A stretch of DNA of 64,000 bases from Morinoia aosen (lineage: Eukaryota; Arthropoda; Malacostraca; Amphipoda; Talitridae). Every line of letters begins with the position of its first letter. Position 1 is the stretch's first letter. The notes under the pieces were generated by a model that saw only the letters and a list, made by a program, of their open reading frames with translations, did not search any database and was not told the DNA's origin. Location: NCBI GenBank assembly GCA_030386875.1, contig CM059562.1, positions 73,034,201-73,098,200 of the forward strand, in the 5' to 3' direction. This document shows positions 44,800-57,582 of the stretch, piece by piece. The translations under genes and the position numbers were made by a program.

Positions 44800-45110
44800 A
44801 GACGGCATAGGCTTATTGACCTAGAATTATTAAAGCTTTAATAAGTAATTATGAAGCTCTTGGTAAGATGAAGTACACAGTGTTGTTCTCTTTAAATGTT
44901 GTAATGTGACAATACTTGTTATACAAATTCTAAATAACAAATGGCGCTGTCACTGCTACAATAGACGCCATAGGCTTATTGTCCGATAATTATAAGAGCC
45001 TTAATAATAATAACAATGAAACTCCTAGCAAGATTGAGTAAACAGTGTTGTTTTTTAAACTCTTGAGACGTAGCAATACCTGTTATACAAATTCCATGTA
45101 ACAAATGGGG
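44800..45110. repeat. Two-copy ~158-bp tandem duplication
   Basis: Copies share ATAGACG(G/C)CATAGGCTTATTG, AGTAAACAGTGTTGTT and TGTTATACAAATTC blocks in the same order. Confidence 0.8.
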
Positions 45111-45544
45111 CTGTTGATGTGTAGATTGGTTACCATTCCGTATGGCTCGTTATCTTCGCAGAAAGAGAATTTAGGAACGAAGAAGACCATGCACACTAGA
45201 AATAAGAGCCAGCCTTTGGGTATATTTCCACGAAGTTGTTCTTGCACACTGCATGTGCCACAATACGTTCAGCGAATCGGACTCACTGTATTTTATAACT
45301 CTTCTTCAACATTGAGTGGGTGACATTTTTGTTGCAAATTTTCTTCATGCTGAGGCATTGTTTAACTAAAAAAAAGTAAAATTATTCAAGTTAAGGATCA
45401 TATTAAGGACAGCTTTAGACAAATTTCAAATAAGAAATAGAATTCAGTTAGTTGTTCAGAGCGATCTAAGCAGAAACAGTTGTTACGAATTTTAAATTTT
45501 GTTTTCAAGTGCTCCAAGCCCTAGGAAAATATAATAGAAACCTT

Positions 45545-45830
45545 AACAGTGTTATTAATGACTCTCCTGCAAGACATTAAGTATATAAGTTGATTGCGGG
45601 TATTTTTCATATTTTATGCCATATCCATATGCAACTCAGATAAATAGTAAAAAAATGAACTCTACGTTCCATATTATTTGTTCAGTGTTATTAACGACTT
45701 TCTTACAAAACATTGAGTATATAAATTGAATGCGGAAACATTTATCATATTTTTTTCTACATCCTTATGCAACTTAGATAAATAGTAAAAAAAAGGAGCT
45801 CAACGTTCTATATTATTTGTTTTCGCAGAG
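45545..45830. repeat. Two-copy ~140-bp tandem duplication
   Basis: Copies share CAGTGTTATTAA(T/C)GACT, CATT(A/G)AGTATATAA and AGATAAATAGTAAAAAAA blocks. Confidence 0.8.
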
Positions 45831-47099
45831 TTACGCCAGCCTACGCCCGCTTCCTACACGTAAAACCCGACTTCTGGATGTCAACAAACGATGTCAAAGC
45901 TAGCGGGATTTCCTCTGAGTAAATCTGCGTTACTTCCGTGGTTTGTGAGGTAAGACATGCATATAATATTTCATAATCTTTAAAAATTCTTCGTAAAGTG
46001 TCTGACAATATGGTGGAGAAATTTCGATAATCAGTTCTCGACTAAAAATTTATTAACACAAATACGAATAACTGAGTTTTCAAACTTGAATAGTTGCCTT
46101 CATTAGTAATTCTATACTTGATTGCATCGATATTAATGACGGCACACCGCTCTCAAGTTCATTGCACTGATGCAAATTCCAATTTTAAGTTAATGTTACG
46201 AAATTAGTGTTGCATTTATCAGAAATTCTCAAATGTCACGTAAATATAACTAAATTAATACAGCATTTGCTGAAATTTTCCAGTTTCAAGTTAATTTTAC
46301 GAAATTAACGAAACTAGGACCCGAATTTTTCTTTCCCAGCCAGGCTCTGCGAGTTTTTTCATTGGAGGTTGTAAAACACCGGGATATCTTGCGATAAGGA
46401 ATCATTATTAGTTTATGTAACACCTTAATTTTATGGGGAACTATTTATTTACGTCAGCAACGGACAGACATAAAATTATCTCTTCACTGCTATGAGCAGA
46501 TGTTTGATCTGAAACGTGCCTTGAGGAAACATATATAAAAGATTTTCAAAAGGGAATATTGAAATATACCAATATAGTAATCAGATATAAGTACACAGGT
46601 GAATGTAGTTAACCATATTTAGAAGAGAAGCAGTTTAAAAAAAAACTTCATTTACAGTTTCGTCGTGACGTAAACGAATGTGTATAAGATTATTTCGTGA
46701 AACTTAATCCAAGTGGAAATCTAACGAATAAAGTGATGGTCAATTGGGGCTCAGAGCAAACGCGGACAAGTTCGACTTACGTCACACGCACGTACCTAAT
46801 CCCGTTATGTTGAGATAAACATAGTATTTATATTTACAAATAAGTCGTAAATTATGAGTCAAATGATTGGATGATGCAAAGACTTGGATAAAAACAAATT
46901 TAAGTGAACAACAACAAAAATTTTCTAAAAATAACTTGCACACTTTGTACAGACGTAAACCTGTGTAATGCGCACATAGGTACAGAGTTGGTTCTTAAGA
47001 GAATCCGTCGAAATAAAAAATTGATAGAAGGAGTCAGAAAAATATTATTTTCAGTAAACTTCCACCTGAATTCAGCTTAGAAAATGAAAGAAAAAATCC

Positions 47100-47465
47100 T
47101 AATGAAATCTAAAACTCGAAATCTTGATTAAATGCAGTCTAATACTCGGAATCTTAATTGAATGCAGTCTAAACTTAGAACCTTGATTAAATGGAGTCTA
47201 AAACTCACAACTTATATTATAATTATATGCAGTCAAAAGTTCGGAACCTTGATTAAATGGAGTTTAAAACTCAGAACTTTGATTAAATGCAGTCAAAAAC
47301 TCAGAACTTTGATTAAATGCAGTCAAAAACTGACAACCCCGTATACATGAAGTCAAAAACTCGGAATCTTAATTCAATGCAGTTTAAAATTCAGAGCCTT
47401 GATTAAATGCAGTCTAAAACTCGGAATCTTAACTAAATGCAGTCTAAAACTCGGAACCGTAATTA
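47100..47465. repeat. ~30-bp tandem repeat (GATTAAATGCAGTCTAAAAC...)
   Basis: About twelve units of 29-31 bp with CAGTCTAAAACTCGGAA(T/C)C cores. Confidence 0.88.
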
Positions 47466-47599
47466 GAGGACGTGTGCTCTGGAAGGTGTTCACGGATCCT
47501 GTTCTGGGGGCGCCAGCGACGACAGCGCGCCCTGCACAGCCTCAGGAAACAGGTGGCGGCGCCGCGCAGGTGGTCGCCGGGACGGAGTGAGGCCGCGGG

Positions 47600-47790
47600 A
47601 CAGAGGGAAGGCAGGACGAAGTGAAGAAAAAAAATAAAGTGTGGAGGCAGGACGAAGAGAAGGCAGAACGAAGTGAGGAGGCTGAACGAAGAGAAGGCAG
47701 GACAAAGTGAGGAGGCAAAACGAAAAGAAAGCATCAAAAAATGAAAAGGCAGGACAGAGAGAAGGCATCACAAAATGAGAAGACAGGGCA
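47600..47790. repeat. Purine-rich GGCAGGACGAAGTGA repeats
   Basis: About eight 17-24 bp units. The open - strand frames here are low-complexity artefacts. A GC-rich 110-bp block (47480-47600) separates it from the 30-bp array. Confidence 0.7.
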
Positions 47791-48483
47791 AAGAAAAATC
47801 TTTGTAATAAACTCGCTCTGGCACGATTGATCAAGAAGCTCTATAGGTCGCCCACTTTGCACGTTGAAGTGCAATCGCAGCATGTGATTCCTGATGAACG
47901 TTTGGTGTGACATGTCTACATGTAGCACGTGCAACCTAAGGAACGACTGACGTGTAACGTGACTCCGGATATGTAAGTCGTAACGGTCCATTGACATGAC
48001 GCTTCTGTTCACATTTTCGGGGCATTTCTTTCGTCGTCTCGTGCGCAGCAGTCATCCGGAATATTTCTCATTTCCTGCTCTGTACTTTTGAACTGAATGA
48101 TAAGCGGTTGCTATAGGAACTAAAAAATAAAAATTGTTTTTAAAGTATCTCTTGTAAGGTAGCACCGTTTTTGTCCAATTTGTAAACTTTTTCTAGAGTG
48201 CAAAAACAATTTGAGCAAATAAAAACAGCATTTCCTAGAAAAAATTCCCCTTGACATTTAAAAAGTCCCAAAAAGCTAGTCGTTACGAACAAGGGTCCGT
48301 CGTTGCATTAAATGCATACAAATTGCCATTTCATAACCGTAACCTTCACACTGTAATCAAAAGTATTTTACTTAATTATAAAATATTTCCCCAATAATAA
48401 TTAAGTGTATAGTTCATTTAAATTTAATTCATTCCCAATTTGGCAATACGTGAGCATAACTCGAGAGATGGCGTCCGGTGGGA

Positions 48484-48620
48484 AGGTGCACATGTCGATG
48501 CTAAATTCCCCACGTCTACAGTGTACATGTCGATGCTGAATTCCCAACGTCTAAGGTGCACATGTCGATGCTAAATTCCACACGTCTAAGGTGCACATGT
48601 CGATGCTAAGTTCCCGATGT
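48484..48620. repeat. 36-37-bp tandem repeat, four copies
   Basis: Unit AAGGTGCACATGTCGATGCT ... CCACGTCT. Confidence 0.88.
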
Positions 48621-48852
48621 CGAATGCTGTGCCTCCCATGCAGCTCTCGCTCCTCGAGCGTTGAAGGCTTGTGAGGGAGCGGCGTGAGGCGGTCACTTGC
48701 TTTATAATATCCGTGATCGGGTTTCCTAGAAGACTCCGCCAATACAATCATTTCGCGCCCAGCAAAAAGTTGGCGCCAGAGAGAAGAGGCTCGCCCTCTC
48801 AGCTCTTCTTATACGGCACACACTGCACGCAGCGGCCGTGCCCTCCTTCCTG

Positions 48853-49395
48853 GCCACCTAATATTAGGATTTCAATCGCAGTCTTCAGTTTTCGTTAGTG
48901 TCAAGAAATGATTGTACATAATTTATTGCTGGGAACTCTGTTAATTTTGGTATTTAATGTGGAATTGTTTTTAATTACATTACGCCTTCAATCGCTGTCT
49001 CCAGGTTTCGTGAGCGTCAAGATTTGATTGTTAATAATTAATTGCTGGGAATTCCGTTATTTTGTGTCAATTGGTCTGTTGAACACTTTCAACCGCAATC
49101 TTCAGCCTCCAGGTGTCGTGCGCGTCCGGGATGGATTGCTGTTAATTATTTATTGCAGTGAATTTTGTTATTTTATGTGAGTCTTTGTTTGTTAATAACA
49201 TCACGTCTTCTATCGCAGTCGTCAGGTTTCGTGAACGTTAAGAATAATTGTTCTTTATCGCTGGGAGTTTTGTTATTTTCTGCTAATTTGTTTGTTAATA
49301 AAATTACGATTTTGTTGGCAGTCTTCAACCAGCAGGTTCCGTGAGTGTCCGGAATTGGTAGTCAGTCATTTATTGTAGCAAATTTAATTTGCATT
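48853..49395. repeat. ~110-bp tandem repeat, five copies
   Basis: Each unit has TCAATCGCAGTCTTCAG, TTTCGTGAGCGTCAAG, ATTTATTGCTGGGAATT and TTTGTTATTTT segments in the same order, with clear divergence between copies. Confidence 0.8.
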
Positions 49396-50727
49396 TTGCG
49401 TAAATTCGTCGTTTGATAACGGTACGATCACAGTTTATATTTTGACAATTTATGAGCATATTTGCAAGCTCGGCCTTATTAAATTAATTTTTTGATACCA
49501 ATTGAAATCAATTAAATTTGTGACTGACAGAACCAACAACTGTTAAAACTTCCATGTATGGCTTACATTAAATTCTTTTAAATATTTTCTGCCAAAATAT
49601 TTCTCGTTGAAAATAAATATCGATGGTGATTAGATATCGTTTCACTTTGTTGTTACTTGACCCCATCGTAAGCATATTTTTGTCTAATGAGAAATAATTT
49701 TAACTACCGCATTTGATTAGTTTATATTCAAATGTCCGTCATTGATATTTTAGTAATAAATGTTAAACAGTATCAAATGTGCTAAACAATTTCCATTTCT
49801 GTGATATTGTAACATAAATTTACCGTATTAGAAGAGTATGACAAAACCTCGGTTTAGAGCTTCTACTGATTTAGTTTAAAATTGACGTCACCCACTGCCT
49901 TGCCGCGCCTCAGTAGACATGATACACGTGTCACGTTAATCCCTGTCGCGCTGGCAGGTGGCGACTTAAGTTTTGGTCAGCGATGGACCATTCAATGGGA
50001 TCTCCTGCATAGCGCTGACAGCAAAGATGGACAGGTACACATGTGTCTCGCTCCCAACATCGTGAGGGTCGCGCTGTGCTCTACACATCAACTAGTGTAC
50101 ACGCCCGTCAAAAATGACGGGATTCTATTTTTTCCTCATAATTTCCTATCCAGATGTGAATGACAAACAAATATATCAATCCTAATAGCACCCGCGATAA
50201 AAATATTTTTGGTACTTGTGCACTGGCGAAACTCGCATCAAAGATACGGTCATTAAGCATCCTCATGAGCATCACAGAGAGACGGAAGAATTGGATACCA
50301 AACAAATAAACTCACCATGAATATTATTAGTTAAGATTGGTTGACAGAGAGTATTTCTATCATTCCTCTAAGAAATTATCTGAGAGGGAAATTTCCTCAG
50401 AGGGAAATGATATGAAAGGGAAAATTGTGTCCCTTCCAGTACAAAGGTAAACAAAGTTATGACGTGTGTTTTAATGAGCGGTATATGAGCTCTATGCTTT
50501 GAGAAAAATGTACAAAAAATATAGTAAAAGCGTTGTAGTAAAATCGTTCCACCCAATTGGTGTATGTTAGTACGAGCCTGTGATGATACTCATGACAAAA
50601 GAATTAGACATATACACAATGCTCAAATGTCGCCTTGAAAAATTTTGTAATTCCTCGTGGCGACACGAAACGAAGTCAATGACTGATAGCGAGCTTGTAC
50701 CCACGTATAAATAAGTCCTAAGAAGAA
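49396..50727. other. No supported gene
   Basis: AT-rich. A perfect CRE (TGACGTCA) lies at 49883-49890 at the start of a GC-richer 250-bp block whose 93-codon frame has no ATG and no recognised domain. Confidence 0.4.
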
Positions 50728-50881
50728 TTAACTGGAAGGATTAACCCAAACCACAGACGAATTCAAGCGCTCTGCACGGAAATTTTGTGAATAGGGTATG
50801 GAGAGCTCGCTATGTTGCCTTATAAGGTCAAAGTCGATGTGATGCAGAGCAGGCATCTCTAGCTTCAGGGCGGCCCCCACC
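50728..50881 (-). CDS. Candidate terminal exon, - strand, unassigned
   Basis: After GGTTGTGCAACAG the frame reads VGAALKLEMPALHHIDFDLI then RQHSELSIPYSQNFRAERL and NSSVVWVNPSS before TAA. It has balanced, protein-like composition with no start of its own and enters in phase 2. It is too short to assign to a family. Confidence 0.3.
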
Positions 50882-52007
50882 CTGTTGCACAACCTCTAGC
50901 GGTTGCGGGAAGGCTGCGCACCATCTTTGGTCATGGCTTAAGCAATTGCTCATGTAATGGATAGACGCGGAGCAATAGTCAGTCGTAGTACAAAAATTTT
51001 TCAGGGCGCAGATAAAATTGATCGCGGAGCTCTTGCGTTTTAAATTTTTCGGTTAAGTAAAAGTGAAAAAAAGAGTATCGAGAGAGAGTATCCTGTGCAA
51101 TATGAAATAATCTGAAAACAAACAGCAGTGCTTTGAAACTAAACGCTGCTTCTATAAAATTATACACACAGCCTAACACTCCTCTTGAATTAAATTTTTG
51201 AAACCACAAGCTTACGAACACTTCACGTCACTGTACCATAAGAGAGCATCTTTAAGTTTTCACTAAAGTTCACAGGCGTTCACACCAACCCGGATAGAAG
51301 TTGAAGTCTTGTGCATCGTCTACTAAAGAAAGACCGTCGCCCCATAGCTTGTCTTGTGAGATCTACAGAGGACGTATCCATCACGAAGATAGGGACTTAT
51401 TTGGTGCATTTAATTAGCAGGTTTCGGCGAATAGGAAAGGCGGCACTCAAGATCATGCAAAAGATGGGGCGCGGGCGCCTGAGAAACTACGCACTACTTT
51501 TGGGCATGAATTTGACACCGGTTTATTATGAGTAATTAATGCACTGATAGCATCCCCTGCTTCAGTTATAAATTGTGCATGTCTTATCAGAGCGAGAGAT
51601 TACGGAAGCCTGTTCAACCATATGCGAATTCTAGAAATTCATTGCCGAACCTAACTGTACAAACTCTGACGAAGAGATCCTGAAACGAGGTGGATGCATA
51701 TATATTAAGTTTGCGTGTTAACATGGCAAGATTCCTCCCCTTTATGTAACTTGAATTTCAAAAATCTTCCTGGTGTTTTAATTTGTTTGTTCTGGGGCTC
51801 AGTTAAGATAACTGGAATTAGAACCACCTTCTTTTACGCAATGCTCCTGCATTATCGAGGCAGTGATTTAAGAAGAGCATTGCTATCTTTCGGTAACGTA
51901 CACCAAAATTCAACAACAGTACTCACGATAATCGAGCGGCAATAATATGGAAAAAGCAAAGCCATCTTCAGTAATGTAAACCTCAATTCAACAATAGTAT
52001 AGATGAT

Positions 52008-52283
52008 CTACAACTCCTTTGTCGCCGCTCCTGAGACAGACAACCACAGCAGGATGTCACGGAAACCTGCGCCGATGTCGAAGGACTTCCAGAATTCCTC
52101 AAAAGGAAGAAAAGTGGCAGAAGGGCGTGAGCTGCGAGTGTGCTGGGAGGTCGACCTAGGGTGGAGTGGGTGTTGCCCGGGAGTGCTCACACATGTTCTA
52201 CTGCATCGCCCCATGTTTGGGTATGAGGCTCTGGCGCACAAATTTCTGCTATCATGGCTATAAACAGGTTGTCTTCCCATCCT
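52008..52283 (-). CDS. Unassigned 91-codon reading frame
   Basis: ATG at 52283 (MGRQPVYSHDSRN...), ending ATFLPFEEFWKSFDIGAGF, RDILLWLSVSGAATKEL and TAG. A possible acceptor (AATGTTGCAG) lies just upstream, so it may be a terminal exon. The opposite strand also has an open frame. No family recognised. Confidence 0.25.
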   Translation of the reverse strand, partial: RMGRQPVYSHDSRNLCARASYPNMGRCSRTCVSTPGQHPLHPRSTSQHTRSSRPSATFLPFEEFWKSFDIGAGFRDILLWLSVSGAATKEL

Positions 52284-52298
52284 AGAAGTCTGCAACAT

Positions 52299-54470
52299 TT
52301 ATGGATTTCAGCTATTGTTGAGCATGATGCGTATTAGATTTTACTGTAATTTTTGAAAAACATAAAGTTCTGGGACCCTGATTTTTTAATCATGCTATGC
52401 ATTTATATAAGAAAGTAACAATTGGAATGATATTTTAGAACCCTTGCACTACGCCTTCTGCTCATGATCCCATACCAGAAAGTCGAAACAACCATGAGTA
52501 GCTCTCAGCATTTTTTATATCGAGCATCAGCGGTCCTGGAGTCATAATTTATTGAACAGTCTTCATTACACAATTGCTACTTTTGCTTCTCCATTATAAT
52601 TATAAAGGTAATTACTGCCTCACTTATGCTACTACATAATAATTTTTATTGTTATTGCTGCTGTCTTCAGTAAATGGTAAAAAGAAAACAATAGTAGCAT
52701 GTTTAAAAAAAGAAAAAAATTGTGAAGAACCACAGAGTTTACTCGATATTATTTACTCGAACCCCAAATAGTTGTAAGTTCTTCAGTTAGTGAGTTTCAT
52801 TTTGTATTGAGTTCTCAACACAAGTCATATAAGCGGTACAATTTTTTGCGTAGAGTTGCTCAAATTGCAAAAAATGTGTGGCCATATGAGGATTTTTTTG
52901 AATAACTGAAAATTCAAGCAGACTGAAATTCAGTTTTGCCTTAAAATATCTTTATTTTCTTGAAAAAATCACTGGTAACCTTATATAATAATTTTCATTT
53001 TTGAATAGAATGAAATTTCTAGCATGAAAACCATGTTTCGTTTTTTTCATTAATATCGTTTCTTTAAATATTTTTATTTATCCAATTCTTGCTTTGGCTG
53101 CTAAAATTTTGCTCGTTATGCTTTTGCAAAATAGATAACCACAATTTAACTGATTTCATGACTTATGAAAAGCATTTTTAGACGCGTAGCACATAACGCA
53201 GATAGAATTGAACGAAGGTTTTATGAGATAAGAATCTTACATGTAATATTGACTGAATATCTGGGAAGCACTCAGTGCGTCAAAGAAAACACTCATTGCA
53301 GGTGACATAAGGTCACTCATACCTATGCTCCGTGGTATCTATTCATATATTTCTATTAACCATCGGAAAATTCTACATGAAAAATTCTACATTACTTATT
53401 TGAGCCATATAGTTGTCAACCACATTATTTTTGCACGCACTGATTTGTATTATTTTGTGCTCACTGAGTATAAATTTCCGCAATTAATTAATTGAGGTGT
53501 TCGAAAAATACAGTAACTCTAGATTTGAAAGCATTGTTGTTCAACTGTGGAGCTATCACTGACGTGAAAACGAAGAGCGATCTTATTTCACTCCATACCT
53601 CTACTTCCACTCTGAAATTGCGTATAGTATCAGTAACTCAAGTATCTCACTTCATAAAATAAATTCATGCTGCTTGTAAACTACGCTTTTATTTCGAACC
53701 GTATCTCCCACGATCGAAATCCGTCGTTTCTGAGTAGAGTGAAATCGGAACATTGGACGTTCCCTTTCGCGTTCCATTCTCAAAACCTACATTCACACTT
53801 CATGAAGTTGCGAATTATATTTTGTCCTAATTCATTCCGCTTCATACAATCAGTTGAATTCCTCATGGTAAATATAAAAACTGTACGGAAATATGGAAAT
53901 ACATTTTGTTTTTATTTTCGGTTTATTGATGTATCTTTAGCCCCATAACAATGAAAATTTATTTTTGGGATTTATGTGCATCAATAAATCCGGAGTACTT
54001 TAATTATCCTATTTTCCTAATTTTTTAAACAAATTCATTATGAATTATTTTATCCTTTCATTTTATATAACAACGATCAGATATGAGACGAGTAAAAAAT
54101 TGTTTACTTCCACTATATGTCGTTAAGTTTAACTAACCGCTATGAAATAACGACCAGGATAAAAGGTTAATTCTGATAATAAAAGTTACGAATCTGAAGA
54201 GTAAAATGGTTCAGATCAAAAAATTTCCCATAGAATTGATGATAACAGTAAGAGTGATGGTAATATTGGAAGTAACAACAATTTAAATAATTATATTTCA
54301 TCTTAAGATCACATTTATCAGAGAACAGAACTATATAATGACTCGCTTGTATTGCCCCCGCCTCTCACGCGGCCTACGTCGCCAAATTGAAGCCTTGTGT
54401 CATGGGATAATTTTAGTGACTGCGTCGTTCCCCCTGCCTCCAGAGCTGCTCTATAAGCAGAGTTGACCAT
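52299..54470. other. No supported gene
   Basis: AT-rich non-coding sequence; short frames only, none with splice or family support. Confidence 0.5.
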
Positions 54471-55159
54471 CGTTTGCATGATCTCTGCTTGAGGTCATCA
54501 CGTAGAATGATGAACCGTAAGATCATTTGCATGATCTCTGCTTGAGGTCATCACGTAGAATGATGAACCGTAAGATCGTTTGCATGATCTCTGCTTGAGG
54601 TCATCACGTAGAATGATAAACCGTAAGATCATTTGCATGATCTCTGCTTGAGGTCATCACGTAGAATGATGAACCGTAAGATCATTTTCATGATCTCTGC
54701 TTGAGGTCATCACGTAGAATGATAAACCGTAAGATCATTTGCATGATCTCTGCTTGAGGTCATCACGTAGAATGATGAACCGTGAGATCATTTGCATGAT
54801 CTCTGCTTGAGGTCATCACGTAGAATAATAAACCGTAAGATCATTTGCATGATCTCTGCTTGAGGTCATCACGTAGAATGATGAACCGTAAGATCATTTG
54901 CATGATCTCTGCTTGAGGTCATCACGTAGAATGATGAACCGTAAGATCGTTTGCATGATCTCTGCTTGAGGTCATCACGTAGAATGATGAACCGTAAGAT
55001 TGATTGCATGATCTCTGCTTGAGGTCATCACGTAGAATGATGAACCGTAAGATCGTTTGCATGATCTCTGCCTGAGGTCATCACGTAGAATGATGAACCG
55101 TAAGATTGTTTGCATGATCTCTGCTTGAGGTCATCACGTAGAATGATGAACCGTAAGAT
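54471..55159. repeat. 53-bp tandem array, 13 copies
   Basis: 689 bp equals exactly 13 units of 53 bp. The unit contains GATC(A/G)TTTGCATGATC, TGAGGTCATCACGTAG and AATGATGAACCGTAA. Six copies keep a perfect ATTTGCAT octamer. Variation is limited to a few positions, indicating recent expansion. Confidence 0.97.
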
Positions 55160-56560
55160 CAATCATAGATTTTTTTTGATGTATCGTTTAGATGCGATCG
55201 ATGAGAATCTGTCTGAATGAACGATTAACTGTTGCTTAGTTGTGCAAACTTTTACGACAACGTGAGAAGGAAAAACAAATGTTCGGACACATCGTAAAAT
55301 TACCTCAGTGTTGATAATTTAAACATCAAAAAGTGTAACCAAAATAGTGTTTACCTAAATATCAATGTAAAGAAAACGAACAAATTCAGGGAAACACTTG
55401 ACTGGGAAAAAGAAAACAAGAATTTCTGCTAAAAGTTGCTTATCGATCGCAGACCAGCACCGTTATCTCCTAAGATTGGGCTATTATGTTATTCTCTACC
55501 TCTATTAACATACTTATACAGAAAATGAATAAACAACTTGATGGGAGAACAATTTGTAAACTCAAATTTTAAAAGATGATATAAAATACCTACCACCCAG
55601 TCAAAAATTTATATCAACTGAGGTTTGAATATTATTTCGGCGTCAGCACAGGTATTCTCTAAGTACATTTTTTTGCTACAATTCATTCTTATTGTAACAA
55701 ATTGCGCTTCAGCTCACAATATCTATTTCGGAACTTTCGCATTGGAGTCGTGGATAAATTGTGGCATTGGTTATTCTATTCATTAATTTAAAAAGAATTC
55801 ATTAAGGAGATCAGAATTCTATAATGGTTTCGAGAGAAAGTTGATACACGTACAAATGGAAATGAGAAGTGCGTGGATAAAATTTTCTTCAGTCCCAGTA
55901 AGTAATGACGAATGAATCAATTTTCTTTTCATATTTTAGGATGTCTACAGCCCTACAGAACTCTTTAAATAATCTGAAAAAAAATATATTGACTGCCTCA
56001 CAAAATAGCTGGTCTAGTTTAGAAAACATTTGCCCAAGCACTTTCTATTTATTTAAAGACATAAACAATAGCCAAATTTTATTATAGAATGCTCGTTCCT
56101 AAAGGAGAAATGTCTTTAATGTGTCTTTAATCAATATATATATATATATATATATATAGTAGTTTTAAAATAAGGTCATTCCTAGCCTATCTAATGGAAA
56201 AATAAAACTAGTGATATTAATTTAATTGGAAAATAGTACTAATTAGATGCAGCCCCAAAAATGTTTCAAAAAAAACTTTCAGTAGATGAAACAGAGCTTT
56301 CAACAAAATAAAGTGACCTGAATGTTTACCTCAGTGATCGAGTTTGTATCAATTCAGAAAATTTTATAAGACATTTTTACCCAAAATCGATTTCAGCATA
56401 ATTACCTTTAGTAGAGTCAGCAGCATCATTTCTTTTAGACTTTTGCTTACAATTTCGTCAGACAAAGACTGAAACACACAAGCGTTCCAACAACACCAGT
56501 AATTTGACCCTGTCTTCGGCGTGAAAGTGTCAAATGTATTAGCAACTGAGCAGGTTTGCT
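55160..56560. other. No supported gene
   Basis: AT-rich. A (TA)n microsatellite lies at 56134-56158. No exon seen. Confidence 0.5.
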
Positions 56561-56795
56561 GCGACTGCGTAGCGGCCTGCGCTACAGCTGCCAAGTTCAC
56601 GCAAGCTGCGACTGCGTAGCGGCCTGCGCTGCGGTCGCCAAGTTCACGCAGACTGCGACTGCGTAGCGGCCTGCACTGCGGTTGCCAAGTTCACGCAGGG
56701 TGCGACTGCGTAGCGGCCTGCACTGCGGTTGCCAAGTGCTCGCAGGCTGCGACTGCGTAGCGGCCTGCGCTGCGGTTGCCAAGTGCACGCAGAAT
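56561..56795. repeat. 47-bp CpG-rich tandem array, five copies
   Basis: Units start at 56561, 56608, 56655, 56702 and 56749 with GCGACTGCGTAGCGGCCTGC, then GCTGCGGTTGCCAAGT. Each copy has about six CpGs, in marked contrast to the AT-rich surroundings. Confidence 0.95.
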
Positions 56796-57582
56796 TACAC
56801 TTGACACAGCAGTTCCCAATACACCGGTGCGAGCGCGTGAAGCCGAGTAAAATAATTTCTCAGAACCCGCAAAAAATTGGGTTCGTGGAAACACCATCAA
56901 AACATCTGATTTTTCCGACGCTGATGAGGGTAACATGGAGTAATAGGAGAAAATTGCAGTTTTCTTGGTACATTCTTAGGAAAAGTTTCAGGTTTTCTTC
57001 ACGTAAATTGTATCTTCCTATTACTAGCAAGATATGAAAGATGAAAAACATTTTGCATTGATTTAACAGTTCCACTATTAATAATTACAAAATTATTGTT
57101 TTAGTCCCAGTAGGTCATCAACAAAATTATTTACCCAAAAACTTTGAAGCTAACTCAACACAAAACCAAATAAAAACGTTTTCTCCAATTATACAGTAAT
57201 TAAGATGACAGAACGAGTCTGGAACTGCAATTCTTGTGTGATTTCAACATATATGTAAACTTTAAACATTTTTTCAAGTTTTTCTTTCGTCAATAAGTCA
57301 ACAAGTTTTGCGATGACACTCATACATTTTGTTTGCAGGCGCTTAGTTCGTTACCATTCCAAACCCAATTGATTTTTTAGTTTCATCCACTATCGTATAA
57401 ATTCATTCATTCATTTCTTTTATCCCGCACCTGTTCTATGTTTTGAAAGCATCTGAGTCCACCGAGAAAAAAAGTTGTACTTAAAAATGATTTTCCGAAA
57501 GTGTAAAGTTTCCAAGAACAACAAAAATCAAATGCAGTCATTTAAAAATTAAATAACTCCAACAAACTCATCACCAAATTTT

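Larger units (their letters stand above)
43056..47099. other. No supported gene
   Basis: AT-rich, with the two duplications listed for 44800-45830 and a short (AAT) run near 44090. No exon with convincing features. Confidence 0.5.

Noticed and set aside
47444-47834. Overlapping - strand frames of 97 and 114 codons
   Set aside because: They translate purine-rich tandem repeats and have no domain or splice support.
56364-56936. - strand frames with AQAATQSQ repeats
   Set aside because: They are translations of the 47-bp CpG-rich array.
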